NCBI GenBank assembly: GCA_049115695.1
Contig: JAGDZR010000016.1
Span: forward strand, 19,397 to 83,396
Reading direction: 5' to 3'
DNA: 64,000 bases
Source of the DNA: JAGDZR01 sp049115695
GTDB lineage: Bacteria > Bacteroidota > Bacteroidia > Cytophagales > Cyclobacteriaceae
In this document: positions 51,714-59,973 of the stretch, piece after piece
Numbering within the stretch: position 1 is the stretch's first letter
Layout of the letters: each line of letters starts with the position of its first letter
Made by a program: the position numbers and the translations under genes
Notes under the pieces: model-generated
Told to the model about the DNA's origin: nothing
Seen by the model: only the letters and a program-made list of their open reading frames with translations
The model's database searches: none

Positions 51714-51843
51714 AGTTTGGATTTTGTTCTAGTGATTGGTTGAAGCATAAAAGATAAAAGATTTATTGACGTTTTGAAAAATAATTGTTTCGCAATACCT
51801 CCATAGAGGCTAATTGCACCAGTTATTTTCGTTACATAGCAAT

Positions 51844-51900
51844 CAAAGAAAACAATTGTTAACCTTAAGCTCAATACCCAATTAGGGTGATTATTTGACA
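51844..51900 (-). promoter_or_regulatory. Promoter-associated motif (copy Y) upstream of the S74 gene
   Basis: On the plus strand TCAATACCCAATTAGGGT, followed by GATTATTTGACA, parallels copy X at 44251-44278 with small indels. On the minus strand the TTG at 51872-51874 is followed after 20 bases by TTTCTTTG (51844-51851), close to the Bacteroidota -7 box. The predicted RNA start is near 51837, giving a ~120-base leader before ATG 51713. Confidence 0.5.
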
Positions 51901-51928
51901 ATTATGAATGGTAAATGGCTACAAAAAA

Positions 51929-51954
51929 AGCCGATGCAGTTTCCCACATCGGCT
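51929..51954 (-). terminator. Intrinsic terminator of the ThuA fusion gene
   Basis: AGCCGATG (51929) and CATCGGCT (51947) form a perfect 8-bp stem with a ten-base loop; on the minus strand it is followed by seven U residues. It lies 24 bases after the ThuA fusion stop and directly before the copy Y promoter motif. Confidence 0.88.
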
Positions 51955-51977
51955 AGTGAATTTTATAAAGTGCAGGG

Positions 51978-54900
51978 CTACATCTTAATTTGATCTGGAT
52001 TGAAGACCATGTACACTAAAGCACAAACAGGTCCCTGATCAATACCATCAAACACATAGTACAGATCATGTACTCCTGATACATCAGATAGTTCGAGTGT
52101 AATCTTCTTCTCACCCATATCAGTCAGCCCTTGAACCACATCAACTGATCCTACCACTTCTCCTGTTGGACCATCAATCCTCAATTCGATTTCACCTCCC
52201 TTGAAATAATTCGGAAACTGGGCTATGCCCAGCATCATGCTGTTCACACGTGTAAAATCAATAGCATCAAATTTGGCCCAACCACCATGTGCACCAATCA
52301 GCAGCGTCATGTCCTGCTCAACACCAGGAGCAGCACCAGCTTCCAGATCAAATTTCTGTGTTTTCTCAAGCGCACTTGCTGTAGCCGCAAGCACCCATGG
52401 GGACTTGAGCATAACTACGTCTCCACTTGCCAATGGACCGATTTCATTACCGCCTTTGTCAGTATAAGAAGCACTCAGGATATAAGTCCCTTCAATGCCT
52501 TTACCGATATGTTTTTCAAAAGTGTAGGTTCCTGACCCAGGAACATTCGATTTAGGCGTACCGGATTGACTCAGAATATAATCAACAATATAGCCTGCTT
52601 CTTCCATGGTCATTTGAGGGTGAGCTGCCATGGCCAGGTCTCCCCATACTCCACTACCCCCTTTTATGATTTTGTCGGCCAGGTAATCGCGCTTGTCCTG
52701 ATCCTTATACTTCGCTGCTATTTCCACATAGCTCGGACCTACAGATTTGCTGTTCATTTGGTGACAGGCCATACAATCCGATCCTTCTATCAGTGATTGA
52801 CCCAAAGAGAAGGAGGCCATGGCTTCATGCCCCATGATCACCTCGTTCATGTCCATTCCTCTTTCCAGGTAATCAATGGCGATCTCTACGTCAGCCGGAT
52901 CAATACCATTCCCTAAGGAACCATCCTCTTCATCCGTTACAACTACCTTATAATCAATTGAGCTATTGTCCCAGTAGAACGATTGATTCCCAGTGAATTC
53001 CCACTTAACGACTGGCATTGCATTTCCGGCTTTAATGACCAAAGAGGTCTCATCTGTCTCTCCATCAGGATCAGCTACTTTAAGTGAAACATCAAACTCC
53101 CCTGCGTTTTCGAAAGTGTACGCGAAATCCGGTTCAGTTGACACCTCACTACCTGCTATTGACCAGGAATAGGTCAGATCATCACCGTCAAAATCCTTGG
53201 AACCTGCAGACGAAAACTCAACATTAAATGGTGTCTTTCCATATGGACTACCTGTCTGAATTTTCGCAACCGGTTTCCGGTTTCCGGCGATATATTTGAT
53301 CCTCACCAACCTTGCGTCTTCATTTTGCCTAAACCAGGCAGTTCCATATTCCAACATGTACATGTCTCCATCAGGCCCCATGATGATATCTGTTGGGTTG
53401 TTAAACTTAGTTCCGGGCATGAATCTTTCCATTCTGGCATAATTACCTGCTTCGTCCATCGTTACTGCAATCATCCAGCCCCTCATCCATTCGTAGATGA
53501 ACAGCTTGCCATCGAAGTAGTCAGGAAAGCGTTTTTCCGTCTCAGGATAATCATCCTTGTAATAAACAGGTCCGGCCATTGCGGTTCGCCCTCCATCTCC
53601 TAATAATGGAAACTCATCGGATCCATCATAACCGTACCAAATGAAGGCAGGCTGAGCAGGAGGCAAAGTGTTTACGCCCGTGTTGTTCGGAGAATTATTC
53701 ACAGGTTTAGCAGGATCAAACTTCTCTCCGCTAACCTCCGTCTCAAAATCAAACTTGTTATAAGCTTTGTTGTCTCCAATGAAGTAAGGCCAACCAAAAT
53801 TACCTGCGGCAACAGCTTTATTGACTTCATCATGACCTTTCGGTCCTCGAGTAGTGCTATCCTCTCCCGCATCAGGTCCAACATCTCCCCAATACAAATC
53901 ACCTGTTCGCTTATCAATTGAAATCCTATATGGGTTACGACAACCCATCACATAGATTTCAGGTCTGCCCTGAGAACCATCTTTGGGAAATAGATTACCA
54001 TCTGGTATCGAAACAGTACCATCAAGCGCGACTGAAATGCGAAGAATCTTCCCTCTCAGATCATTTGCATTGCCTGAAGACTTTTGTGCATCCCATGGAG
54101 ATCTTCCTGGTCGCTCATCAATTGGATTGTAGCCTGTTGCTCTTGGACTCGTATTGTCGCCAGTAGCGATGAATAATTGACGATCGTTTCCAAACTCAAT
54201 AGAACCTGCTGCATGGCAGCACTCGTTACGCTGTGTCTTTACAGTCAGTAACTGCACTTCAGATTGCATGTCGATGGAACTAAAATCTTCAGACATGGTG
54301 AACCTGGATATCACCTGCATGGTATCAACCGGATGAGAATAGAAAAGATAGATATATCGGTTACTCGCTACTTCAGGGTCAATTGTAATCCCGAGCAATC
54401 CGTCCTCCAATTCTGAGAAAACTTCTACTTCCTGAATGGTTTTCTTCTCCTTTGAATTTACATCATAGAGGATCACCTCACCATGGCGCTGAACAAAAAT
54501 CAAATTACCATTTGGAAGCATTTCCAACTCCATAGGCTCGTTGAGATTATCCAGAAAAACTTCCTTGGTAAATCTGCTTTCATCAGGTGCTACATTTGCA
54601 TTGTCATAGTTCACGCGAGTCTTCGCCCCAGCTGCATAATCAATCCCTTTTTCGAGCATGGCAACATACTCTTCAAGATCAAATACAGCCGGCTCATGTC
54701 CCAATCCGGTGTACCAGCTTCTTCCACCATCAAACTCCTTGTACCAGGTAATCGGGTGGTTTTCACCATTAGTACCCCCTTCATATGTTGATTCATCCAG
54801 ATTGAGCAAAACTTTGATATCCGGCTGAATGTCCTTATAGCTATAAAACTCATCGGTAATGGTCCATCGCTCTGGCAAGTGAGACACTGTCTCATTCTCC

Positions 54901-55361
54901 TTGTCTACCTTATCAATTGATCCTTCCTGTACATTGGGATCACTTGGGTGACTTTCAAACCACGCGCCAACCAACTCATTGTACCATGGCCAGTCGTACT
55001 CAGTATCCGCGGCAGCATGGATGCCTACATAACCGCCACCCGCTTGAATAAATCGATTCATTTCCAGCTGCTGGGCATCATTCAGCACATCTCCGGTGGT
55101 GTTAAGAAATACAATAACATTAAAATCCTTGAGTACTTTCTCTTTGAACATCTCGGCATCTTCGGTAACAACGACCTCATAGCCATTCTTTTCGCCTATA
55201 CTTTTTATGGTAACCTGACCTTTCTCAATAGAGTCATGCCGGAATGCCTCTGTCTTTGAAAAGACCAAAACACGCATAAATGATTCCTCGGACCCTCCGA
55301 AAAATACATAGTAGCCCATAACGAGCATGATCAGGATCGCTCCAATAAAATACTTCTTCAT
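51978..55361 (-). CDS. ThuA-sugar dehydrogenase-PKD-cytochrome c-CBM-like fusion protein
   Basis: An 1127-residue exported protein with one N-terminal hydrophobic segment. The domains in order are ThuA glutamine-amidotransferase-like (~30-240: VLVFSKTEAFRHDSI, GGGYVGIHAAADTEYDWPWY), a soluble PQQ-type glucose/sorbosone dehydrogenase propeller (~260-690: NGNLIFVQRHGEVILYD, ECCHAAGSIEFG, YVMGCRNPYRISID, GHDEVNKAVAAGNFGWPYFI), a PKD domain (~695-780: FDGDDLTYSWSIAGSE), a c-type cytochrome (CMACH near residue 862, with a late methionine in AAHPQMTMEEAG) and a C-terminal CBM6-like beta domain. It probably oxidises sugars at the envelope and passes electrons via its own heme c. The substrate is unknown. 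Confidence 0.87.
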   Translation of the reverse strand: MKKYFIGAILIMLVMGYYVFFGGSEESFMRVLVFSKTEAFRHDSIEKGQVTIKSIGEKNGYEVVVTEDAEMFKEKVLKDFNVIVFLNTTGDVLNDAQQLEMNRFIQAGGGYVGIHAAADTEYDWPWYNELVGAWFESHPSDPNVQEGSIDKVDKENETVSHLPERWTITDEFYSYKDIQPDIKVLLNLDESTYEGGTNGENHPITWYKEFDGGRSWYTGLGHEPAVFDLEEYVAMLEKGIDYAAGAKTRVNYDNANVAPDESRFTKEVFLDNLNEPMELEMLPNGNLIFVQRHGEVILYDVNSKEKKTIQEVEVFSELEDGLLGITIDPEVASNRYIYLFYSHPVDTMQVISRFTMSEDFSSIDMQSEVQLLTVKTQRNECCHAAGSIEFGNDRQLFIATGDNTSPRATGYNPIDERPGRSPWDAQKSSGNANDLRGKILRISVALDGTVSIPDGNLFPKDGSQGRPEIYVMGCRNPYRISIDKRTGDLYWGDVGPDAGEDSTTRGPKGHDEVNKAVAAGNFGWPYFIGDNKAYNKFDFETEVSGEKFDPAKPVNNSPNNTGVNTLPPAQPAFIWYGYDGSDEFPLLGDGGRTAMAGPVYYKDDYPETEKRFPDYFDGKLFIYEWMRGWMIAVTMDEAGNYARMERFMPGTKFNNPTDIIMGPDGDMYMLEYGTAWFRQNEDARLVRIKYIAGNRKPVAKIQTGSPYGKTPFNVEFSSAGSKDFDGDDLTYSWSIAGSEVSTEPDFAYTFENAGEFDVSLKVADPDGETDETSLVIKAGNAMPVVKWEFTGNQSFYWDNSSIDYKVVVTDEEDGSLGNGIDPADVEIAIDYLERGMDMNEVIMGHEAMASFSLGQSLIEGSDCMACHQMNSKSVGPSYVEIAAKYKDQDKRDYLADKIIKGGSGVWGDLAMAAHPQMTMEEAGYIVDYILSQSGTPKSNVPGSGTYTFEKHIGKGIEGTYILSASYTDKGGNEIGPLASGDVVMLKSPWVLAATASALEKTQKFDLEAGAAPGVEQDMTLLIGAHGGWAKFDAIDFTRVNSMMLGIAQFPNYFKGGEIELRIDGPTGEVVGSVDVVQGLTDMGEKKITLELSDVSGVHDLYYVFDGIDQGPVCALVYMVFNPDQIKM

Positions 55362-55458
55362 GTCTTCAATTTAATTCAATATTCCAATAATCAGGAAATC
55401 AGCATTACTCATTGACGTATTCCGAACTTCAATGAACGGTGAACAGACTTCCAGCTTA

Positions 55459-55481
55459 TATTGTGTCAAATATACACAATA
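55459..55481. promoter_or_regulatory. Perfect 8-bp inverted repeat upstream of the ThuA fusion gene
   Basis: TATTGTGT (55459-55466) and ACACAATA (55474-55481) form a perfect inverted repeat with seven bases between, about 98 bases upstream of the ThuA fusion start. The TGTGT...ACACA form resembles Crp- or LacI-type operators. The regulator is unknown. Confidence 0.45.
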
Positions 55482-55508
55482 GGGGGATTCTTTAAATTCT
55501 CAAATTGT

Positions 55509-57893
55509 TTATTCGTACTTCAAGTTGTCCGAAGGATTGGTAATGGCAGCTTTGTAGGCATGATATCCGGTCGTCAGGGTTGTCATGAGTAGAATGATAA
55601 AAAGAACAACCAAAAACAACATAGCATCCAAATTCACATGATACTGAAATGTGTCCAACCATTGATTCATCAGTACATATCCTGCAACAAAAGCAGGAAC
55701 AGCTCCAATTAGCACTAACCATACGAAATCCTTCACAAGCAAAACAACCAGTGCATTAACTTCTGCTCCCAGGACCTTTCTTATGCTAATTTCCTTGGTG
55801 CGTTGTTCCGCAATAAATGAAGCCAGACCGAGTAAACCCAGACATGAGATTACAATCATCATCAACGAAAAACCAAGGAACATTTTGCCTCTTAACTGAT
55901 CAGACTCATACTCCTCCATAAACTGTTGATCAAGGAATTGATACTCGAGCGGTATGTTGGGAAACAGTTCATTCCAACTGCTTTCAATATGATTGATGGC
56001 CTCAGGTATACTACCTCCTATTTTCACCAAGGCTTGTGAGTAATCAAACCCAGGCTGAAACATCAAGGCGCTAATTGGATCGTAAAGTGATTGTTGATGA
56101 AAGTCCTTCACTACGCCTACCACTTTATGGAAGACTGTACTGTCTCTATCAAATTGGAATCTTTTCCCAATCGGATCGGTCCAACCTAGTCTTCGTACCA
56201 TGGCTTCATTGATCATAACAGCATTGGCAGTGTCCATCACAAATTCTGTCGAAAAATTTCTTCCCTGCACAACTTCAATCCCGAGCGTATTAAAATATTC
56301 ATAATCGACACCATAACTATCTACTCCATAGTCCTCCATGGTACCTTCCTTGGTCTCAACACTCATGACATTTTTACCATACCCATTCCCCGGAGTGGTG
56401 GTAGCAGTAGCCGCAGCGCTTATGGATGGATGTTGCAACAGCTCTCGTTTCAGTATTTGCCATTTGTCACGTGTCTGCTGATTCATCGAAAAAGTAACAA
56501 CTTGATCCTTGTCAAATCCCAGATCAGCTTCACGCACGAATTGCATCTGATCGTAGATCACAAAGGTGCTCACCAACATGAAAATTGAAATCGCGAATTG
56601 TAATCCCACTAGCACACGTCTCAGCCAAATATTACCTGATTGACCTGATTTCCCTCCTCGCAGTGCCTGTATGGGCTTGAATGCGGACAAGTAAAAGGCA
56701 GGGTAAGAACCACTCAGCACTCCAGTCACCAACAGCAGCCCTAAAACAATAGAGATTAATTCCGGCTCTAACAATTGACTGGTATCTAGCGATGTTCCCA
56801 CCAAATTGTTAATAAATGGCACTAGAAGAACGAGCAGTAGCACACCACAAAACAATGCCACCAACGTGATGATGATACTCTCTGTAATAAACTGCCCAAT
56901 GAGGGAAGAGCGTTGAGCTCCCATAACTTTTCGCAATCCGACTTCCAATGACCTGCGAACCGATCTAGCTGTAGCAAGATTCATGTAGTTGATGCAGGCG
57001 ATTAGAACGAGGAAAAGTCCCACTGCCGAGAATATGTAGATATATTCAATGGATCCCGGAGGCACAGGTTCGCCTTCAAAATCAGAGTACAGGTGAATAT
57101 CCCGAACATTGATCATTTCGTACACAATCTCAATATCGAACTGGTCGAAAATTACTGCAACATGGGTATCTATGATCTCCTTATTCAATCGATCCTCAAC
57201 CACCTGCTTATCTGCAGGACTGTTGAGCAGCAAATAGGTGAAAATGCTAAATCCACCCCAGTTTTGCGAAGAATAAAGTCGATCAAGCGTGCTCAATGAA
57301 GCCAACGATCCTGCAATGAGATGCGAATTGCTTGGTTGATCTGCATAGACACCAGTTACCTTGTAAGAGTTTTGCTCAGACCGGAGCATCTGCCCCATGG
57401 GATTTTCACCTTTGAATATTTTATCTGCATTGCTCTTACTCAAAACGATTGAGTTTGGCTCGTTCAAGGCATTTTCAGGATCACCCATGATGAAATCATA
57501 GGTAAAGACGTCAAAAATGGTAGAATCTACCAGATATGTGTCATCGACAAAGTAGGAAGACTCATCATCCTGTTTCCGAAACCTCACCTGACCACTCCGC
57601 ACAAACCTGACATACTGCTCAACCTCTGTAAATTCATTCTTTACAGTACGGCCAAGTGGCATCTGTGTGACGGCCCAATTAAAGGAATTATCCGGTTCGC
57701 TGATCCTTGAGGAAACTCTGTAGAGTCTATCAGCATTCTCCTGATAATTGTCAAATGACAATTCCTGATTGAGATACAGCGCAATCATGAGTGCGGAAAC
57801 GATACCGATGGTCAATCCCAAAATATTGAGACTGGCATACCCCGGCTGTCTTTTAAGGTGGCGGATGGCCACCAGGAAGTAACTTTTTAACAT
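55509..57893 (-). CDS. MacB/FtsX-type ABC transporter permease (no ATPase adjacent)
   Basis: A 794-residue permease with an N-terminal helix (YASLNILGLTIGIVSALMIAL), a MacB-like periplasmic domain, an FtsX domain near residues 290-440 (SVRRSLEVGLRKVMGAQRSSL), a second periplasmic domain and a second FtsX domain near 670-790 (EQRTKEISIRKVLGAEVNAL). Both halves carry the cytoplasmic R-K-V-x-G-A motif. It is of the same family as the 31866-34238 gene but clearly diverged. It has no cognate ATPase in the window. It is followed at 146 bases by the ThuA fusion gene on the same strand. Confidence 0.88.
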   Translation of the reverse strand: MLKSYFLVAIRHLKRQPGYASLNILGLTIGIVSALMIALYLNQELSFDNYQENADRLYRVSSRISEPDNSFNWAVTQMPLGRTVKNEFTEVEQYVRFVRSGQVRFRKQDDESSYFVDDTYLVDSTIFDVFTYDFIMGDPENALNEPNSIVLSKSNADKIFKGENPMGQMLRSEQNSYKVTGVYADQPSNSHLIAGSLASLSTLDRLYSSQNWGGFSIFTYLLLNSPADKQVVEDRLNKEIIDTHVAVIFDQFDIEIVYEMINVRDIHLYSDFEGEPVPPGSIEYIYIFSAVGLFLVLIACINYMNLATARSVRRSLEVGLRKVMGAQRSSLIGQFITESIIITLVALFCGVLLLVLLVPFINNLVGTSLDTSQLLEPELISIVLGLLLVTGVLSGSYPAFYLSAFKPIQALRGGKSGQSGNIWLRRVLVGLQFAISIFMLVSTFVIYDQMQFVREADLGFDKDQVVTFSMNQQTRDKWQILKRELLQHPSISAAATATTTPGNGYGKNVMSVETKEGTMEDYGVDSYGVDYEYFNTLGIEVVQGRNFSTEFVMDTANAVMINEAMVRRLGWTDPIGKRFQFDRDSTVFHKVVGVVKDFHQQSLYDPISALMFQPGFDYSQALVKIGGSIPEAINHIESSWNELFPNIPLEYQFLDQQFMEEYESDQLRGKMFLGFSLMMIVISCLGLLGLASFIAEQRTKEISIRKVLGAEVNALVVLLVKDFVWLVLIGAVPAFVAGYVLMNQWLDTFQYHVNLDAMLFLVVLFIILLMTTLTTGYHAYKAAITNPSDNLKYE

Positions 57894-58112
57894 GTATTTT
57901 GACCTTTGATTCCCAACAATTTAATAACTCCAATCCAACGGGACTACTTTTTAGTTGATGATCGGTTACTTCATTAATATTTTTTAACAAATGTCCGCAC
58001 TGGATCATGCTGAATTAATTCCAGCTGACCATCCAATAGCTTGTATCACACATTTGACGCATCATTAAGATTCATTATTTATATAAGTTACTTGTTCATT
58101 TAGATTATAACC

Positions 58113-59927
58113 GTGCGACTCACCTTTACCTTAGTATTTTTTACCAGCCTTATTTCAATTTCCAATGGGCAAAACACTGCCATTTCAGTTGATAGTGCTC
58201 GACTGGTTGTCTTTAACAATCCTATCCTTGGCAACAAACATGCCGATCAAATCATGGAAACCAGTCGAAAGACAGGCGATAAAGTAGCCTATATAAATGG
58301 CATCACCCTAAGCGGACATGCTCAGTACTTCATGGGTAAGCTTGACAGTGCTTTACAGCTTTATCTAATTGCTTATGATTCTGCTAAAAACGTGAACAGT
58401 CGAAAGCACCTAATAGGCGCAATGCTAAATATAGCGTACACCTACGATAGAGTCGGCATGCATGTACTCGCCAAAGATTTGTTAGATAAATCTAAAGCGC
58501 AGCTTCTCCCCGAGGATGATTTGGTCCGTAATGATGTGAATGTCTATTTCGGGTACCATTTTCAACTACTGGAAGAACTAGATTCAGCAAGTCATTACTA
58601 TAATCTGGTAGATCCTGATATGATCAAGCATGATGCTACTTTGGGTAGCTTCCTGACTGCACAACAAGCCAATATTGCGATTACCAGAAAGGAATATGAG
58701 CAAGCAGATGGATTGTTACAAACCGCTCATTCTCTTGCACAAAAACACGGCAATAACTGGGACCTGATCAATATCGCATTAATTGATGCCAGAAGACTAT
58801 ACCTGACAGGTGAATATCAAAATGCAATCGACATTGCTGATGAATCACTTGGCTTAATGAATGACACAAAGATTGACATTGACAAGGACTTTGCCTACAC
58901 CGTACTGTACTGTGCGACTAAGCAATTTGGCAACTACAAGCTGGCACTTGATTTCTTTGAAAAGGGTGAAGAAGAAGAGAAACGGTTGGGAGAAATCACC
59001 AAAGTTACCCAGCAGATTGCATTGAATTCATTGAAGAAGAACGCTGAAGATGACATAGTAAAAGCCAAGCTAGCAACCAGTGTCGAAACTAGAAATGCCA
59101 AACTTCGAATCAGAAGTGCAACGCTAATTTTTGTATTAACGCTGCTGCTGATTGTAAGCGTATTGGCCTATTGGATATATCGCGGCAAAAAGCAACTTAG
59201 TCGTGCCAAGTTGAAAATTGAAAAACAACGTGACGACCTCAAACAACTAAATACAGCAAAAAACAAGCTATTTGCCTCCTTGAGTCATGACCTGAAAAAC
59301 CCAATTACCAGTATAACAGGAATTCTTAGTCTGGCAAAGGAAGAAGTGATCAACCCGGAGGACTTCAGGAACTATGCCAGCACAATGTTGAATTCGACCA
59401 AAAGGTTGACGTCTCAAATAGAAAACCTGCTCAAATGGTCAAGAAGCCAGCTGGATCATATGCACGTAAATGGTGAGGAAATAGATCTCAGTGATTTAAT
59501 CAAGCAGTGCATTGAGCCACTTATGGAGCAGGCCAATCAAAAAGGGCAGATTGTCGACATCCAAAAGAGTGCTCAATCAATGGCATTTGCAGACCCCAAT
59601 ATGCTTTGTATTGTGATCAATAATATCATGTCTAATGCCGTCAAATACACTCCCATTTGTGGTAGAATCACTATTTCGATTGCGCAAAAAGACAATGATC
59701 TTATTGTGTCATTTCAGGATACGGGTAAAGGCATCAACAAGGAGACAACTGGCAAACTTTTCAAAGGAGCTGTAGTATCACAGGCTGGCACCAGGAAGGA
59801 AAAAGGATCAGGTATAGGATTGTTATTATCCTATGATCTAATGGTCATGAATAATGGTCGATTGACGGTGGAAAGCGATCCGGGAAATGGCACAACTGTC
59901 AGTTTTATTGTTCCCACCTCAAAATGA
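58113..59927 (+). CDS. TPR-containing sensor histidine kinase
   Basis: A 604-residue protein starting with GTG 58113 and a signal peptide (RLTFTLVFFTSLISISNG). Tetratricopeptide-like repeats fill residues ~25-320, then a transmembrane helix (LIFVLTLLLIVSVLAYWIYR), a coiled coil, HisKA with LFASLSHDLKNPITSITGIL, and HATPase_c with INNIMSNAVKYTPICGRI, DTGKGI and GSGIGLLLSYDLMVMNNG. It has the same plan as the kinase at 21034-22998. No response regulator is adjacent. Confidence 0.9.
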   Translation: MRLTFTLVFFTSLISISNGQNTAISVDSARLVVFNNPILGNKHADQIMETSRKTGDKVAYINGITLSGHAQYFMGKLDSALQLYLIAYDSAKNVNSRKHLIGAMLNIAYTYDRVGMHVLAKDLLDKSKAQLLPEDDLVRNDVNVYFGYHFQLLEELDSASHYYNLVDPDMIKHDATLGSFLTAQQANIAITRKEYEQADGLLQTAHSLAQKHGNNWDLINIALIDARRLYLTGEYQNAIDIADESLGLMNDTKIDIDKDFAYTVLYCATKQFGNYKLALDFFEKGEEEEKRLGEITKVTQQIALNSLKKNAEDDIVKAKLATSVETRNAKLRIRSATLIFVLTLLLIVSVLAYWIYRGKKQLSRAKLKIEKQRDDLKQLNTAKNKLFASLSHDLKNPITSITGILSLAKEEVINPEDFRNYASTMLNSTKRLTSQIENLLKWSRSQLDHMHVNGEEIDLSDLIKQCIEPLMEQANQKGQIVDIQKSAQSMAFADPNMLCIVINNIMSNAVKYTPICGRITISIAQKDNDLIVSFQDTGKGINKETTGKLFKGAVVSQAGTRKEKGSGIGLLLSYDLMVMNNGRLTVESDPGNGTTVSFIVPTSK

Positions 59928-59940
59928 TCATTAAAAAAAA

Positions 59941-59965
59941 GGCCTTCGACACTTAATCGAAGGCC
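59941..59965 (-). terminator. Intrinsic terminator of the M13 peptidase gene
   Basis: GGCCTTCGA (59941) and TCGAAGGCC (59957) form a perfect 9-bp stem with a seven-base loop. On the minus strand a run of eight U residues follows, so it serves the M13 peptidase gene; it may also slow the convergent kinase transcript. Confidence 0.88.
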
Positions 59966-59973
59966 CATTCAAT

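Noticed and set aside
55492..55722. 76-codon cysteine-rich minus-strand frame
   Set aside because: It is a shadow of the last transmembrane region of the FtsX permease, which has a full family match in another frame.
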